Shown: one piece after another, positions 53,340 through 64,000 of the stretch
How the letters are laid out: every line of letters begins with the position of its first letter
Numbering within the stretch: position 1 is the stretch's first letter
DNA from: Nymphaea colorata
Taxonomy: Eukaryota; Streptophyta; Magnoliopsida; Nymphaeales; Nymphaeaceae
Assembly (NCBI RefSeq): GCF_008831285.2
Contig: NC_045140.1
Location: 2,025,528-2,089,527 of the forward strand
Length of the DNA: 64,000 bases
Direction: 5' to 3'
The notes under the pieces: model-generated
Database searches by the model: none
Seen by the model: only the letters and a program-made list of their open reading frames with translations
Told to the model about the DNA's origin: nothing
Translations under genes and position numbers: made by a program

Positions 53340-53755
53340 CAAGAATTCGACGCCAAGCAACTCGAGCTCGATGACAGTCGACTTATGCGTCGATCTTAGT
53401 AATGAAAATGCAAAAGAGAGTGAGAAAGACAGATTTAACGTGGTTGGGCTTGTTAAGGCCTACGTCCACGGCTATAAGGCACTCAGGCTCTATTCTTATT
53501 GACAAGGAAGAAGATGATGTACAATGACAGAAATGAGTTCCTTTTATAGAGAAAAAATCACGTTTTATCATAGGCAACATTTTTCTTGCTTAGATTAGAT
53601 GAAATCCTTGATTAATCCCAAGATTGTGGTATTTCTTTTCTTCAGATCTTGCTGCCTTTTTCATCCGATCATAATCCAATTACCAACTCTTTATCCGTTT
53701 TCTGATTGTCGTTATCTTCTCCAACGGATTTGTTGCTCTACCATTTTCTTTAACA
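53340..53755 (-). mobile_element. Probable solo or truncated LTR (Copia-like), minus orientation
   Basis: On the minus strand the sequence begins tgttaaagaaaatgg (from 53755) and has a TATA box (ctataaaagg, about 53541-53550). About 90 bp further come the retroelement-LTR-like phrases ccgtggacgtaggcctta and aaccacgttaaatc, then a pyrimidine-rich run. No primer-binding site, polyprotein or second LTR is present, and no matching target duplication was found, so the right-hand limit of the LTR (near 53340) is uncertain. Confidence 0.45.
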
Positions 53756-55459
53756 CGTAGGACGACTGCTGCAATGTGTCGAAAAGATGGGAGCCACTAA
53801 AGCGTTGCAAGAGGGTCATGCCGGCGCCTGTGGTGAGCACCATTCTGCTATCACAGCGATAATGAAATAAGTGAAGGCTGGCCTACCATGAACATGTCGA
53901 GCATGTAAAGAAGATGACTAAGTAGAACATATTGCGGACAGTATTCAACTTGAAAGAAAAATTATGCTGTTAGATACCTAACACATCAGAAAAATTATAG
54001 AATTGAAAAATCATATATTTCAAAAGATATTGGCCCATAAGTTCATAAACGTTCGACAATATTCTGTCATATTTCTGCAACTTTCAGAAACTAGTTGGCA
54101 AATTAGTAACAAAAATCATGTCAAATGATTTGCTATACTGTAAAAATTTTACAGCAAAATTCTGTTGAAAACTTTTCAGATCATTTGCAGATCATGTTCA
54201 GATCATTCTTTATTGACGATTGCATACATGTCAGAAAAAAAGGGAAAAATTCGATCGTTAATTGATGAAGAATAAACTTTACTGATGTTTACATGCTGTA
54301 AATAAATGCTATTTGTCGATAAATGCCTTTATCGACGTCCAAAGAACATAATTAACTGACGTTTTCTTTCGTCAGTGAAAACTCTTTATCCATAGGTAAC
54401 AGTTCCTGTCCACGTCCAGATAACGTCAGAAAAAAAAATTACCTAAGGCAGCATCAATGATTCGAACGCTTCAAACTAGTTCCTGTTATGCCATATTTAC
54501 TGTTACCAAACAAGAGACAGAGGCAGATGGAATCAAACAGACCGGCATATTGAAGAAATAATTTACAAATAATCACAAAATTAAATGGCATGTAAGAGGA
54601 AGATAAAAGGACATAGAAGCAGGGGCGAAGGCAGGTGGTGCCTTTGTGGGGCATACCCACTCTTTGAAACCTCAATCCAGTGTTAAAAACTTATGTGAAA
54701 TTGGGCCCAGTTATATAAGATAGTCCAAAGTCCCGTCACTGTCCTATGGTCAATCAAAAATTTGTTAACAATATAGTGCCACTTGCATTAAAAAAAAAAA
54801 TCTGGCTCCACCCTGCATAGAAGATGCTAAAACATTAATCAAACTTTTATCCCTTTGATATTACAACTGAAATAAAAAGGACTGCGTCATCATTTGATGA
54901 AAAATTTGAAAACAAAAAGGCACCATTTGACCATGATATCGGAATTTGAGGGTATAAGATTCACAAGCCCCACAAAAATGTGCTTTCAACATGTCATGTC
55001 ATATAAAATAAAGTAGTACAAAGGCACATTAGTGGGCCAAACAAATATGGACATCAACTATTGGCATGTATCATGAGGGGAACTGAGAAGGCGTCGGGAA
55101 GCCTTCAATGAAAAGAGAATTCGTACATGCTAAATGCATGAAATTACTTGCAACAGTTACAAGCGGCAAGAAAAAGTATGCACACAACTGAAGTGAGTGT
55201 GTCCAAGTTGATCTTCGAGCTTATCATGCATGTTTCTCATTCAGCATGTCACATCCTGCTTCTAATGTGTTTACTTTTTCCTTCACTTGAGCATTTTCTT
55301 TGCGAAGTTCTCTATTGCCTGGACTGGCATCAGAAAACTGCAAAGGGCTTACACCTGGCCCCATTGTCTGTTCCCGACTATCTTGATCTTCCCCCATCTC
55401 CTGACATAGCACATCATCGTGTCCAGGTGCATCAGATACTCCTTGAGGTCAGCTAGCAA

Positions 55460-55493
<34 letters not shown>

Positions 55494-57835
55494 GCACACA
55501 CAAGATGTCAATAAAAAAATATCAACACTTACAATAACGGTTGGTCTCCGAATTAGAAGAAATGGCATTATTGCTGGTTCGAGTAGCAATGAAGACCTGA
55601 AAACTAAACATTGGAATAAATAGTTTTTTCATGTAATTTAGTTATAGTTCAATATATTCAAATTAATTCTTTATGAATCCTTAAAATTTAAAATGACAAT
55701 TTACCAGTGTTGCCATAAATCTTGCAAAGCTCTATGTGGCGGTGGTGTCTTGGTATTTTTGCTTTGCACATGCTTGTGTGAAGCAGGAATAAGCCAAGGG
55801 GTGGGGCATTACAGCTCAAGGTTTTACATTGCTGGTGAGAAGCAAAGTCTCTCGTCCTGGGCACAATGTCTTGAGTAATGAATCAAAGAAGAAGAAGAAG
55901 AAGAAGAAGAAGAAGAAGAAGAAGAAGAAGAGGAAGAAAGTTTTGCATTGGTATCTTTGAGTTTCGTCAATTATCCATTACATAGGAACGGCTTTTGAAG
56001 TCTGACATTCATGTTCTACAGTATAGTTTATGTAGAAACATAGTCCATATTGTCTCATAAATAAGTGAACACCATTGTTAAATCTAAATTGTTCATGTAC
56101 TCATCGAACAAATGAAAGAGATGTCTAACATGGAGTTAATTAATCAGTTTGCATTATGAAGCATGTTCTGAAAAGCAGGAAGATGGTGGAAATTCAAGAT
56201 GCTTAAACAATGCATATACTTGGAAAATTACCATGATTCAACATCAGATCTGTTTTGACGACCTTGAATTTTGATTCAATAATAAAAAAAAATCTACAAA
56301 AAAAATTGCACCTCAAACTAGAATTGGAATGACAATTCCAGTTCTGCTTTTACTTTGTGTTTGATAATCAGGAATTTTGATTCCAGAATTGAAAATGATG
56401 TGTTTGATCAAACACGAATTAAACTTCTAGAATTGATGAATTAAAACCATATGTTTTAAAGAGAGACTAAAAAATTCTAAAATTATGGAATCATAACTCC
56501 ATCCCCTAAGGTAGAATCACAATTTTAGTATTTTGATTCAAGGATAAGTCCATCATTCTGAAATCAAAATTCTTTGCTTGATAACACAAGTCTCATTTCA
56601 TTAAAAATGATAATTTTAATTTTAAAATTCCACAATGCCGGCCTCATCAAATACCCTCTTAAGGAAAGTCATTCCCACCTTAGAGGAGACAAATCAAGAA
56701 GTAAATCTCAAAAGTTGGCAAGACTAGTGTTAACTCAAAAATTGAGGGATGTATTTTATCTTTCCCTTGCTGTACTTTGTATCTCTTGTGCAATCATCTA
56801 CGTATGTATTCTACCCAAAATCTCCATATATATCTCTAGTGTGACTCATTTAATCTTAATACAAAAATTCGTATAGTTCTCCTTCCATTACTGTTTGCTC
56901 TTTAAAGGGAAATCAACAAGCATACTGAAGATGACTGCATGGACCCTACAGTTCTCTAGTATCTCTAACAAGGACAAAACGATTTGATATATGAAAGCGG
57001 TACATAAACTCTATCAAAAATTCCCAACTTGTAAGAAAAAACCAATCTGGAGAATTGTGTTTGTGTACATCAGGGTACATATAAAGAGCCAACTTAGGAT
57101 GCATGAGGAGCTTTTTTGTAGTATATGAATACAAACAGCTCGGTTGATGAAGGTTTCACGGCGACATGGGGCTGAAAGTCAGGTCAGTAACTTGTAAAAA
57201 ATATTATTATAATGTGGGTGAACAGATGGGTGTGTAAAAGCCACCTAGACACGCACGCTGATCATGCACTCCTTATGCCATAATTCACGATTAAAGCTCA
57301 TAAATATAGAAGATGTAGCAGAAAAATACGCGGAGGTGCCTTTTCTCGAAACACGGAAGTTGTACGTGGCCAAAAATCGAAGTGGAAAAATATCAGATCC
57401 ACTTTCTCATTTCCGCACAAAAGTAAGCTTCTTAGCTAAGGACACAAGATTCTGAACATGCTTTTCTTCATGTTAATAGTTAATATTTTCAACAATTTTA
57501 ACAGAGGCCAACCCCCTTTTATTTTAAAGTTTTATAGGGGCGGAACTACAATGTTTGAAAAGATTAATAGGTAAAATTTAAATTTCGAAAACTTCAACAG
57601 GAAGGAGAGCCATGGCCTCCTCCTCTGGCCCTTTTGACAACATGGTGAGTCACATGGACAAGGATTGATGTTTTGTATAGGAGTTGTTTGACAATAAGAA
57701 CACTACATGAGTGTTCCTCAAAAAATTAAGGCACATTCGTGTAATACTAGTTCAGAACACTAGAACCTCGGACTAGTGTTTCATGAATAAGATTAGGAGT
57801 AACTAGTGTTATATGAATGTTTCTCAATTTTTATC
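53756..57835. other. Gene-poor spacer
   Basis: It contains a TA then CA tract (about 55459-55503), the AAG array at 55885-55931 and diffuse AT-rich DNA. The minus frame at 55224-55412 reads as a Glu/Lys-rich coiled-coil-like peptide (NRELRKENAQVKEKVNTLEA); it could be a remnant of a transposase-type gene but is too short to call. Confidence 0.4.
55885..55931. repeat. (AAG)n microsatellite
   Basis: About 15 uninterrupted AAG units. Confidence 0.97.
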
Positions 57836-57920
57836 GACGCAGCTCAAGACTCTAGAGGAAGGAAGAATGGGGGGCCTTCGGGCCTCGCTTCGAGCGGTGG
57901 AATGATCCTCTCGCTCACCC
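57836..57920 (+). mobile_element. Truncated copy of the 20518-20785 SINE
   Basis: It shares cgacgcagctca, gaggaagg-type, ggggggccttcgggcct, gcttcgagcggtgg and the end ctcgctcaccc with the 3' half of the SINE at 20518-20785, in the same order but on the plus strand. The head with A and B boxes is missing, as in 5'-truncated retroposition. It defines the element's 3' end. Confidence 0.65.
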
Positions 57921-58706
57921 GAATTCGTAGGATAAATTCATGAAACATTCACGTAATGTTTCTGTTACCAAAAAATCTCATAGAAGTGTCAAGAGTAAAG
58001 TACATGCAATCTAAAAATGTTTGATGTTTTGATATATGCACGAATAATTTGTTTTCTTCTTTGGCTTGATGACTCAAGATGGTCACAACTTCGATGCTAA
58101 TGTCTACGCACTGGGCAGCCATGTTGTAGCTGGTGTGAGCAATTGCCCATGCCACTAAATTTACATGGTCTTCATATAACAACTTTATTAATTTTTTATT
58201 TTTTATATTCTTTATTAAAGTTTGAAATTTAAACTTAAAAGATCTTTTAATCAAAATTTTTTAACTTCGCCACTGTGTTACTCTGGCTCACAGAAAAAGG
58301 TTAGCGAAATCATGAAACAGATGCTAATGTGAAGCGTGCCAGCCGCTTGCTCAACTAGCTCGCTATATATACCAACCGGGCTTTGGAGGCGTATGATTAT
58401 TCTATTATCCTCAACAATATATTATGTCTCTCTCTCCTTAGTCATGACTTGTTGTCTTTACTTGAATTTAACTTTTATTTTTCTGTTGAAAAGTACACAG
58501 ATAGAAATTAATCCCGCATGGAAGAGATGCATCTCTAATCCATGCATGACTTTGGGCTTCCAAGAGCTCGCCGATTGCTTGGGAAGTTAGCGGCGTGTCC
58601 GGAAATTTAGGTAAGGCCGGACATGCACGAACTTAAACGCAACTCCTGTGTTAAAAAAAAAGAAAAAAAAAAGTAGGATCCACAAATTCAAGTTTACAAG
58701 AAGGAA

Positions 58707-58826
58707 GGCCTTTCTCGGGATTGAAGAAGCCATGAACATGAAGGATGGCCTTTCTCGGGATTGAAGAAGCCATGAACATGAAGGATGGCCTTTCTCGGGA
58801 TTGAAGAAGCCATGAACATGAGATTA
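58707..58826. repeat. 40-bp minisatellite, ~3 copies
   Basis: Units start ggcctttctcgggattgaag at 58707, 58747 and 58787. They are nearly identical; the third diverges only at its last bases. Confidence 0.97.
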
Positions 58827-58889
58827 TCCCGAAGAAACTATGCACCTATAAGAAAGCGCCATTCTCTTGGTAGATGCACCAAGTGCCGG

Positions 58890-58892
<3 letters not shown>

Positions 58893-58947
<55 letters not shown>
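58893..58947. repeat. Compound (TA)n-(GA)n microsatellite
   Basis: About 23 TA units followed by a short GA tract. Confidence 0.97.
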
Positions 58948-58949
<2 letters not shown>

Positions 58950-61415
58950 TGAGTGAGTGTGCACACGAATGTGTGCTCTCATCCACTAAAACATTCAACT
59001 TATGATGATATATATATGTGTGTGCGCGCCCGCTCTCATCCACTAAAACATCCAACTTGCGTTATTGATGAAGTTAACTTAGAAATCTTTATCCCATGTC
59101 CTGCTTCATCTAGCTACAGTTGAAAGTAAATCTTCCAATATAAGTCGCGTAAACATTTAAAAGTAATCAAATGTTGATTGTTGAATATTAGAGAAGCAGG
59201 AACCTGGGTACGAAAAAAGGCTTAGTACTTTACAGCTTCTTTTATCGATGGTGTTTGACCCAGCTGTCATAGAAATTTAATTAATTAAGGAGAAAGTTGA
59301 TTTGCATCGCTACTCCTGTAAACTTTTCTCAAGGTAATCGTACGTATTAGACTTTATTAGCTAAACTGGCTAGAGGTTACATTAGTAGTTCAGATGGACA
59401 GAAGCCACTTGAAGAAAGGTCCAAGTCGTCGATCATTTCTTTGTTTTCAGGGTTTAAAGTTGTTTCTAGACTCGAGTAAACTCATAGTACACTCATCAAT
59501 TAGAATGTCATGTTACAAATGGTGTTCATGACAATCGAATTAGTAACTAGGCTCTCACTACACCGTATCAACTACACTATGCTCCTCTGAGTTAAAGGTT
59601 GCATTATTAGTTGCCAAAACACTATCGACAATTAATTTTGTAGGACATCAACCAATTTAAATTGTCATATTATTTTTGTGAAGCTGTCTAGGCACTTTGA
59701 ATAATTAACCTACACATCTCGAAATGATCATTCTATTGTGAATGTCGTTCTTTTTCTTTTAATTAAATGGATGATCGCATTCACCCAGTCATCAGTTTTT
59801 AAAACTTAATATTAAGGCTGATTTCGCATTAAGCGGTATGACACCATATGCATAAATAGTAAATAATTTATCTACTTCTCTTATCCATTCTTCCCATTCA
59901 TTACTTGTTGTGATACCATGTGCAAATTAATGAATTTAACTGCCGGCTCTCTTTCTCTCCGTAAAAGCGATCGATTGAGCTCGGCCATATAGATGGCCCG
60001 TCATAGATGGTAGTACTCATTAAAATCTGTTGACTTTTGAATAAGTTTTAGGGAAATTCTCGGAAGTACTCCTAAAGGTTTGTTAGTAATTAAAGCACCT
60101 GAACGTTCGATATTGTTGAAGAACACAACTAAGTTTTTAAGAGTTTTTGCAAAAATATTCATACGTATAAATAAATTGGCATTTTTAATAAATGAATAGC
60201 ATATTGGCTGAAAAAACCTGCACTGTTTTCCTCAGTCCTTATAAAATCCTATATGAAAAGTAGAACATATATCTTTTGAGTTGATTATTAATGTTAGATA
60301 CCAACCATACCTAGCTAGTTTTATAACTCTTTACTTTCCATTTCCGATGTCAATTTCTTATGTTTTTATTTATCTCAAAGTCATTCTTAAGTAAATGGTC
60401 GGACTCCCTCTCTGATTGAATTTAACAGGGTTTGTTATCCAATTACTTAACGGTTTCTAATTTTAGAATGCATTTGTCCAAGTAAGAAAAAAACTGGAGA
60501 TGGATCTGGCAAGCTTCAAAATGAAAGGACGGATCTGGAATATAGCTAATAAAATGAGGATGGTCATGGAAATTTTAATTTCGAAATTGAACTACTACTT
60601 TTTTTCATCGTTTTGACAAATTCATGTTTAGCCTGTTGAAATTATTAAGAGAAGCTTTGAAATTTTACCAAGAGAAACAATCTTTACCTTTAACTTAAAG
60701 ATAATTCAGGATATAAATAAGAAAACAGGAATGATTTTAGAAACTATACTATACAAAATTATTTACCTGCTATCTTTTTTCCATAAAACTAGCCGCAGGA
60801 TGCATCTCCATGTTGAGAAAGCCTATAAATCATCCTAAAAACATGACTTCTTGCGACATAGATAGAATTTTTAAAAAAGTAAGAGTATCAATCTTTCTGG
60901 CTGATAAACATATTTGAGCATAAAAAAAATTATACCATTCATTGGATTTTTGTTTATGAAGACTGATACATGCAGTGACAAACCTAACATTTTAATTCAG
61001 ATCTCGTACTCGCAAGAGGGTTTAAGTCGGGCTTTTCCCCTCCCAAATCAAAAGAAAAGGGAAAAGAAGGATCACGTTGATTAATCTTAGTTTGGTTATA
61101 TTTTAGAGGATGATTGAGTAGAAGGATGAAATAGTTCAATCCTTTGTGGAAGGAAGATGAACTTAAAAGTTAGAATAGTAAAAAAAAGTTTGAAAAATAG
61201 GTAGTAAGGGATTATTATGAAAAAATGTTGACTATTATAATTGGCTTCAGCCGAGTGACCGCATGGTCCATAGGCGTTCAAATAGCCATCTTGCCGGATC
61301 TCCGCCTTCTCAATTGGCTCGAGATGTGTTCCGAATTGGTCTGCTTTCTCTAGTTAACTTTTTCTGTAGCTTAAACTTCAGAGAGAAAGAGAGAGAGGGA
61401 AGGAGGAGGAGGAAA

Positions 61416-63925
61416 ATGAGAGAATCTTGGACTTCTTCCTATTCTTTGGCCTTCTTGGGTCCTTTCTTGGTAGTACTTGTGGTTGTCTTCATCGTCGAAC
61501 CAGGCGACTCTTGGCTGGCATCAAAGCTTTCAACAAGACGTCCACCACCCTCCTCTTTTCCTTCATCGTTCTCAAACTCTTCTGGTCTAAGTTATTCATG
61601 GTCGCCACCTTTGGCTTTCCATGCGGGGGAAGAGATCGCACCAGAAGCACAACCCCCTTTTTCTCCTTCTCCAATTGCGCTTCCACCATCACCATATTTG
61701 GCTTTGCATGATGCAGCCTGGAGTCCTCTGCAGAGCCCAATTTCTTCTGTATCCCTTGACACCTTTTCTCCTTCTTTCTCCCCGCCACCCTCGAGCAACA
61801 TGGGCCCCTTAGCTTCACAACTGGTGAGATTGGCAACTATATTGTATTGTTTGATTTCCATATTATGCAGGACTATGGGTGCTTTCGTATAGGCTATGAA
61901 AAGTGTCATCTGCACCATATTGCAGTAATTCTTACCTCATGATATCAAAATAATTGAGAATTCGAAAAGGTACTTTTGGCCTCATCTATCACTATTGTCC
62001 GGCGTGGCCAACGCCGATCTTTTAAAATTTTTTTTTCTTTTGGGGGGGATTCAATTCTCCATTTCAGTTTGTGCTCTTGCTCGACGTATTGAGTCGCACC
62101 TTAAGCACTGAGAATATATGCTTCATGGTAACAGATGCGAAGCTTTCACCACTAAATCCTGCTTCTGTTGCCTTCACTATCTTGTATATATGGAAAGTGC
62201 AAGGAATCTGTCGAAGATTGTGCTATTTTTCTGTAGTTCTCGTAGACCATAATTGTAGTTGGTGTTGATCTTATTTGTTTCAGTTTTCCCGTGTCCTTTT
62301 GTTCTCTTTCAGACTGAACCAGAGGAGAATGCAAACGTGAACAGAGAAGACAACAACAGGAAGAGGAGATTCGATAAATTAAGCAAAGTTGAAGCATCTC
62401 TTGCTAGAGCTAGAACGGCCATCCGGAAGGCCGCCATGTATGGAAATCACACGCCCATAATGGATGCAGATTACACCCCCTGGGGACCAATTTACAGGAA
62501 CCCGTTCAAGTTTCACAGGCAGGTTTTTCTACCAACTTTTGCACTGCGAAGTATGCATTCTCATTGGCGTAGAAGCAAACATATGAGATTGTTGCTTGCT
62601 TAAAATTTTACATCCCCCATCATTCCATGCATGTTAAGTTTTATCCATTTTAACAACTTTCCTGCTATCTAAATATTGAATTAAAGCCGTCTATTTGTTC
62701 AGAAGCTACATTGAAATGGAGAAAACGTTTAAGATCTATGTATACAAGGAAGGGGAGCCTCCGTTGGTTCATGATGGACCAAGCAGGAGCATATACTCTA
62801 CGGAAGGTCGATTCATTCACGAGATGGACAAAGGAAACAGATTCGTTACAAATGATCCAGAAGAAGCTCATGCTTTCTTTCTTCCCTTCAGTATAGTGAA
62901 AATGGTCCATTTCATTTTCATCCGCCAGAGGCGTGACGCCAAGCCAATCAAGCGCTTCGTGGCCGATTACATCGACGTGATCTCCAAGAAATATGGGTAT
63001 TGGGAGAGAAATCGTGGCGCAGATCATTTCATGGTTTCCTGCCATGATTGGGTAAGAGGACCTTGCTGCATTCCTTGCCCTGCTCGATTTCTGTTCTGTT
63101 TCTTCTCCGTGCCTCTTCTCGTGCTTTACTAATAATAATCCCCCTTCTCTTCCCCTGCATTATTCTACAGAAGAGAATTCAATCTATGCTTGGTGATTTT
63201 GGTTCGTCAAATGTTGATTTCTCAATTAAATGCAGGGGCCTATGTCGTCGAAAGCAAGCGCTTATCTGTACAACAACTCGATTCGAGTTCTCTGTAATGC
63301 CAACACCTCCGAAGGATTCAATCCGGCGAAAGACGCTTCGCTGCCGGAAATCAATATGAGAACCCATGACCTCACTCAGAAGGTTGTTGGGGGTCCCTCG
63401 CCCTCTCGCCGGCCAATCCTCGCTTTCTTCGCCGGAGGAATGCACGGCCCCATCCGGCCAGCCTTGTTGGAACATTGGAAGGGAAAAGATGCAGACGTCC
63501 AAGTCTACGAGTACCTGCCCAAGAAACTCGATTACTATGACCTCATGAAGAAGAGCAGGTATTGCCTCTGTCCATCTGGTTATGAAGTCGCAAGCCCAAG
63601 AATCGTGGAAGCTATCTACTTGGGATGCGTCCCAGTCATCCTCAAAGAGGGCTACGTTCTTCCATTCAGTGATGTGCTCAACTGGAAATCTTTTTCCGTC
63701 ACCGTGCCGGTGTCGGAGATCAGAAACTTGAAGAAGATCTTGATGGGGATCTCGACGAGAAGGTACCTGACAATGCAGAGGAGGGTGAAGCTGGTGCAAA
63801 GGCACTTTCTTGTGAACAACCCACCGAAGAGATATGACATCTTCCACATGATTCTGCACTCTGTGTGGCTGAGAAGGCTTAACCAGCGGCCTCACATCGG
63901 CTTCAAGAACTGGACGCGCTTTTGA
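61416..63925 (+). CDS. Exostosin-family glycosyltransferase (GT47), At5g03795/At3g07620-like
   Basis: Four exons are read: 61416-61823, 62313-62518, 62703-63051 and 63236-63925, 550 residues. The start at 61416 is chosen because it directly precedes a type II membrane anchor (AFLGPFLVVLVVVFIVEP, residues about 11-28). A Pro/Ser-rich stem follows (to about 136). The exostosin domain then begins (FHRSYIEMEKTFKIYVYKEG), with ADHFMVSCHDWG, IRVLCNANTSEGF, KDASLPEIN, and the nucleotide-sugar-binding C-terminal part YCLCPSGYEVASPRIVEAIY, GCVPVILKEGYVLPFSDVLNW. Family members work in the Golgi on cell-wall polysaccharides; donor and acceptor cannot be told here. Intron 2 (62519-62702) must use a GC donor to keep the conserved FHRSY join in frame. 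Other introns are GT-AG. Confidence 0.93.
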
Positions 63926-64000
63926 TCTGAAAGCTTCCGAAGGTACAATGGTGTTCGGACTGGAGTCGACCATTTCCGCTGCAATATACAAACTGGGCTT
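63926..64000 (+). other. 3' UTR of the glycosyltransferase gene
   Basis: Seventy-five bases follow the stop codon to the window edge; no polyadenylation signal is visible. Confidence 0.6.

Larger units (their letters stand above)
57921..61415. other. Spacer upstream of the glycosyltransferase gene
   Basis: It includes two minisatellite/microsatellite loci (58707-58826 and 58893-58947) and a tRNA-like fragment near 59535-59585 (minus; caattcgattgtc-type B box, tagtgtagttgat A box). AT-rich DNA follows with no supported gene. The 150 bp before 61416 hold a purine-rich GAGAGA 5' UTR tract (61379-61411). Confidence 0.5.

Noticed and set aside
58707-58826. Regular spaced repeats as a CRISPR array
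   Set aside because: Three directly abutting 40-bp units without spacers in plant DNA are a minisatellite.

Overview
The window is nuclear DNA from a flowering plant. Multi-exon genes have GT-AG introns (one apparent GC-AG), the proteins are plant-type (U-box/ARM ligase, LRR receptor kinase, plant-type GT47, Cactin), there is a nuclear tRNA-Lys, and the AT-rich spacers hold (TA)n/(GA)n tracts, MITEs, SINE-like retroposons and an LTR fragment. The species cannot be named from this sequence alone.

Layout. 498-4188 (+): last two coding exons of a PUB45/PUB6/PUB7-type U-box E3 ligase whose 5' end lies before the window. 7111-7183 (+): tRNA-Lys(CUU). 7610-9707 (-): two-exon gene for an uncharacterised protein whose C-terminal half is a 19-residue tandem repeat; its intron carries a perfect-length 2 x 173 bp duplication. 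13810-19313 (+): OTU-family cysteine protease (At3g57810/OTU4 type) in at least five exons, with a 2.9 kb intron full of tandem repeats and a small retroposon; its first exon is unresolved. 19314-30790: gene-poor, with a SINE flanked by perfect 13 bp target duplications, a Tourist-like MITE and a four-copy tandem repeat. 30791-33578 (+): ZAR1-type LRR receptor kinase with several altered kinase motifs. 36622-48372 (+): Cactin, fully resolved into 13 coding exons (666 aa). 48373-61415: gene-poor, with a decayed LTR, SINE-like copies and minisatellites. 61416-63925 (+): exostosin-type GT47 glycosyltransferase in four exons.

The genes do not form a pathway and nothing suggests a cluster. Roles range over ubiquitin ligation (U-box), ubiquitin removal (OTU), membrane signalling (LRR kinase), pre-mRNA splicing (Cactin) and Golgi polysaccharide synthesis (GT47). 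From memory, Arabidopsis has an LRR-III kinase near a U-box gene (At1g67510/At1g67530) and near an OTU gene (At3g57830/At3g57810), so part of this order may be old microsynteny; that is inference.

No convincing new multi-gene system was seen. The most unusual items are the 19-residue-repeat protein, the SINE family with a C-rich tail, several exact or near-exact young repeats shared between distant sites, and the divergent receptor kinase.
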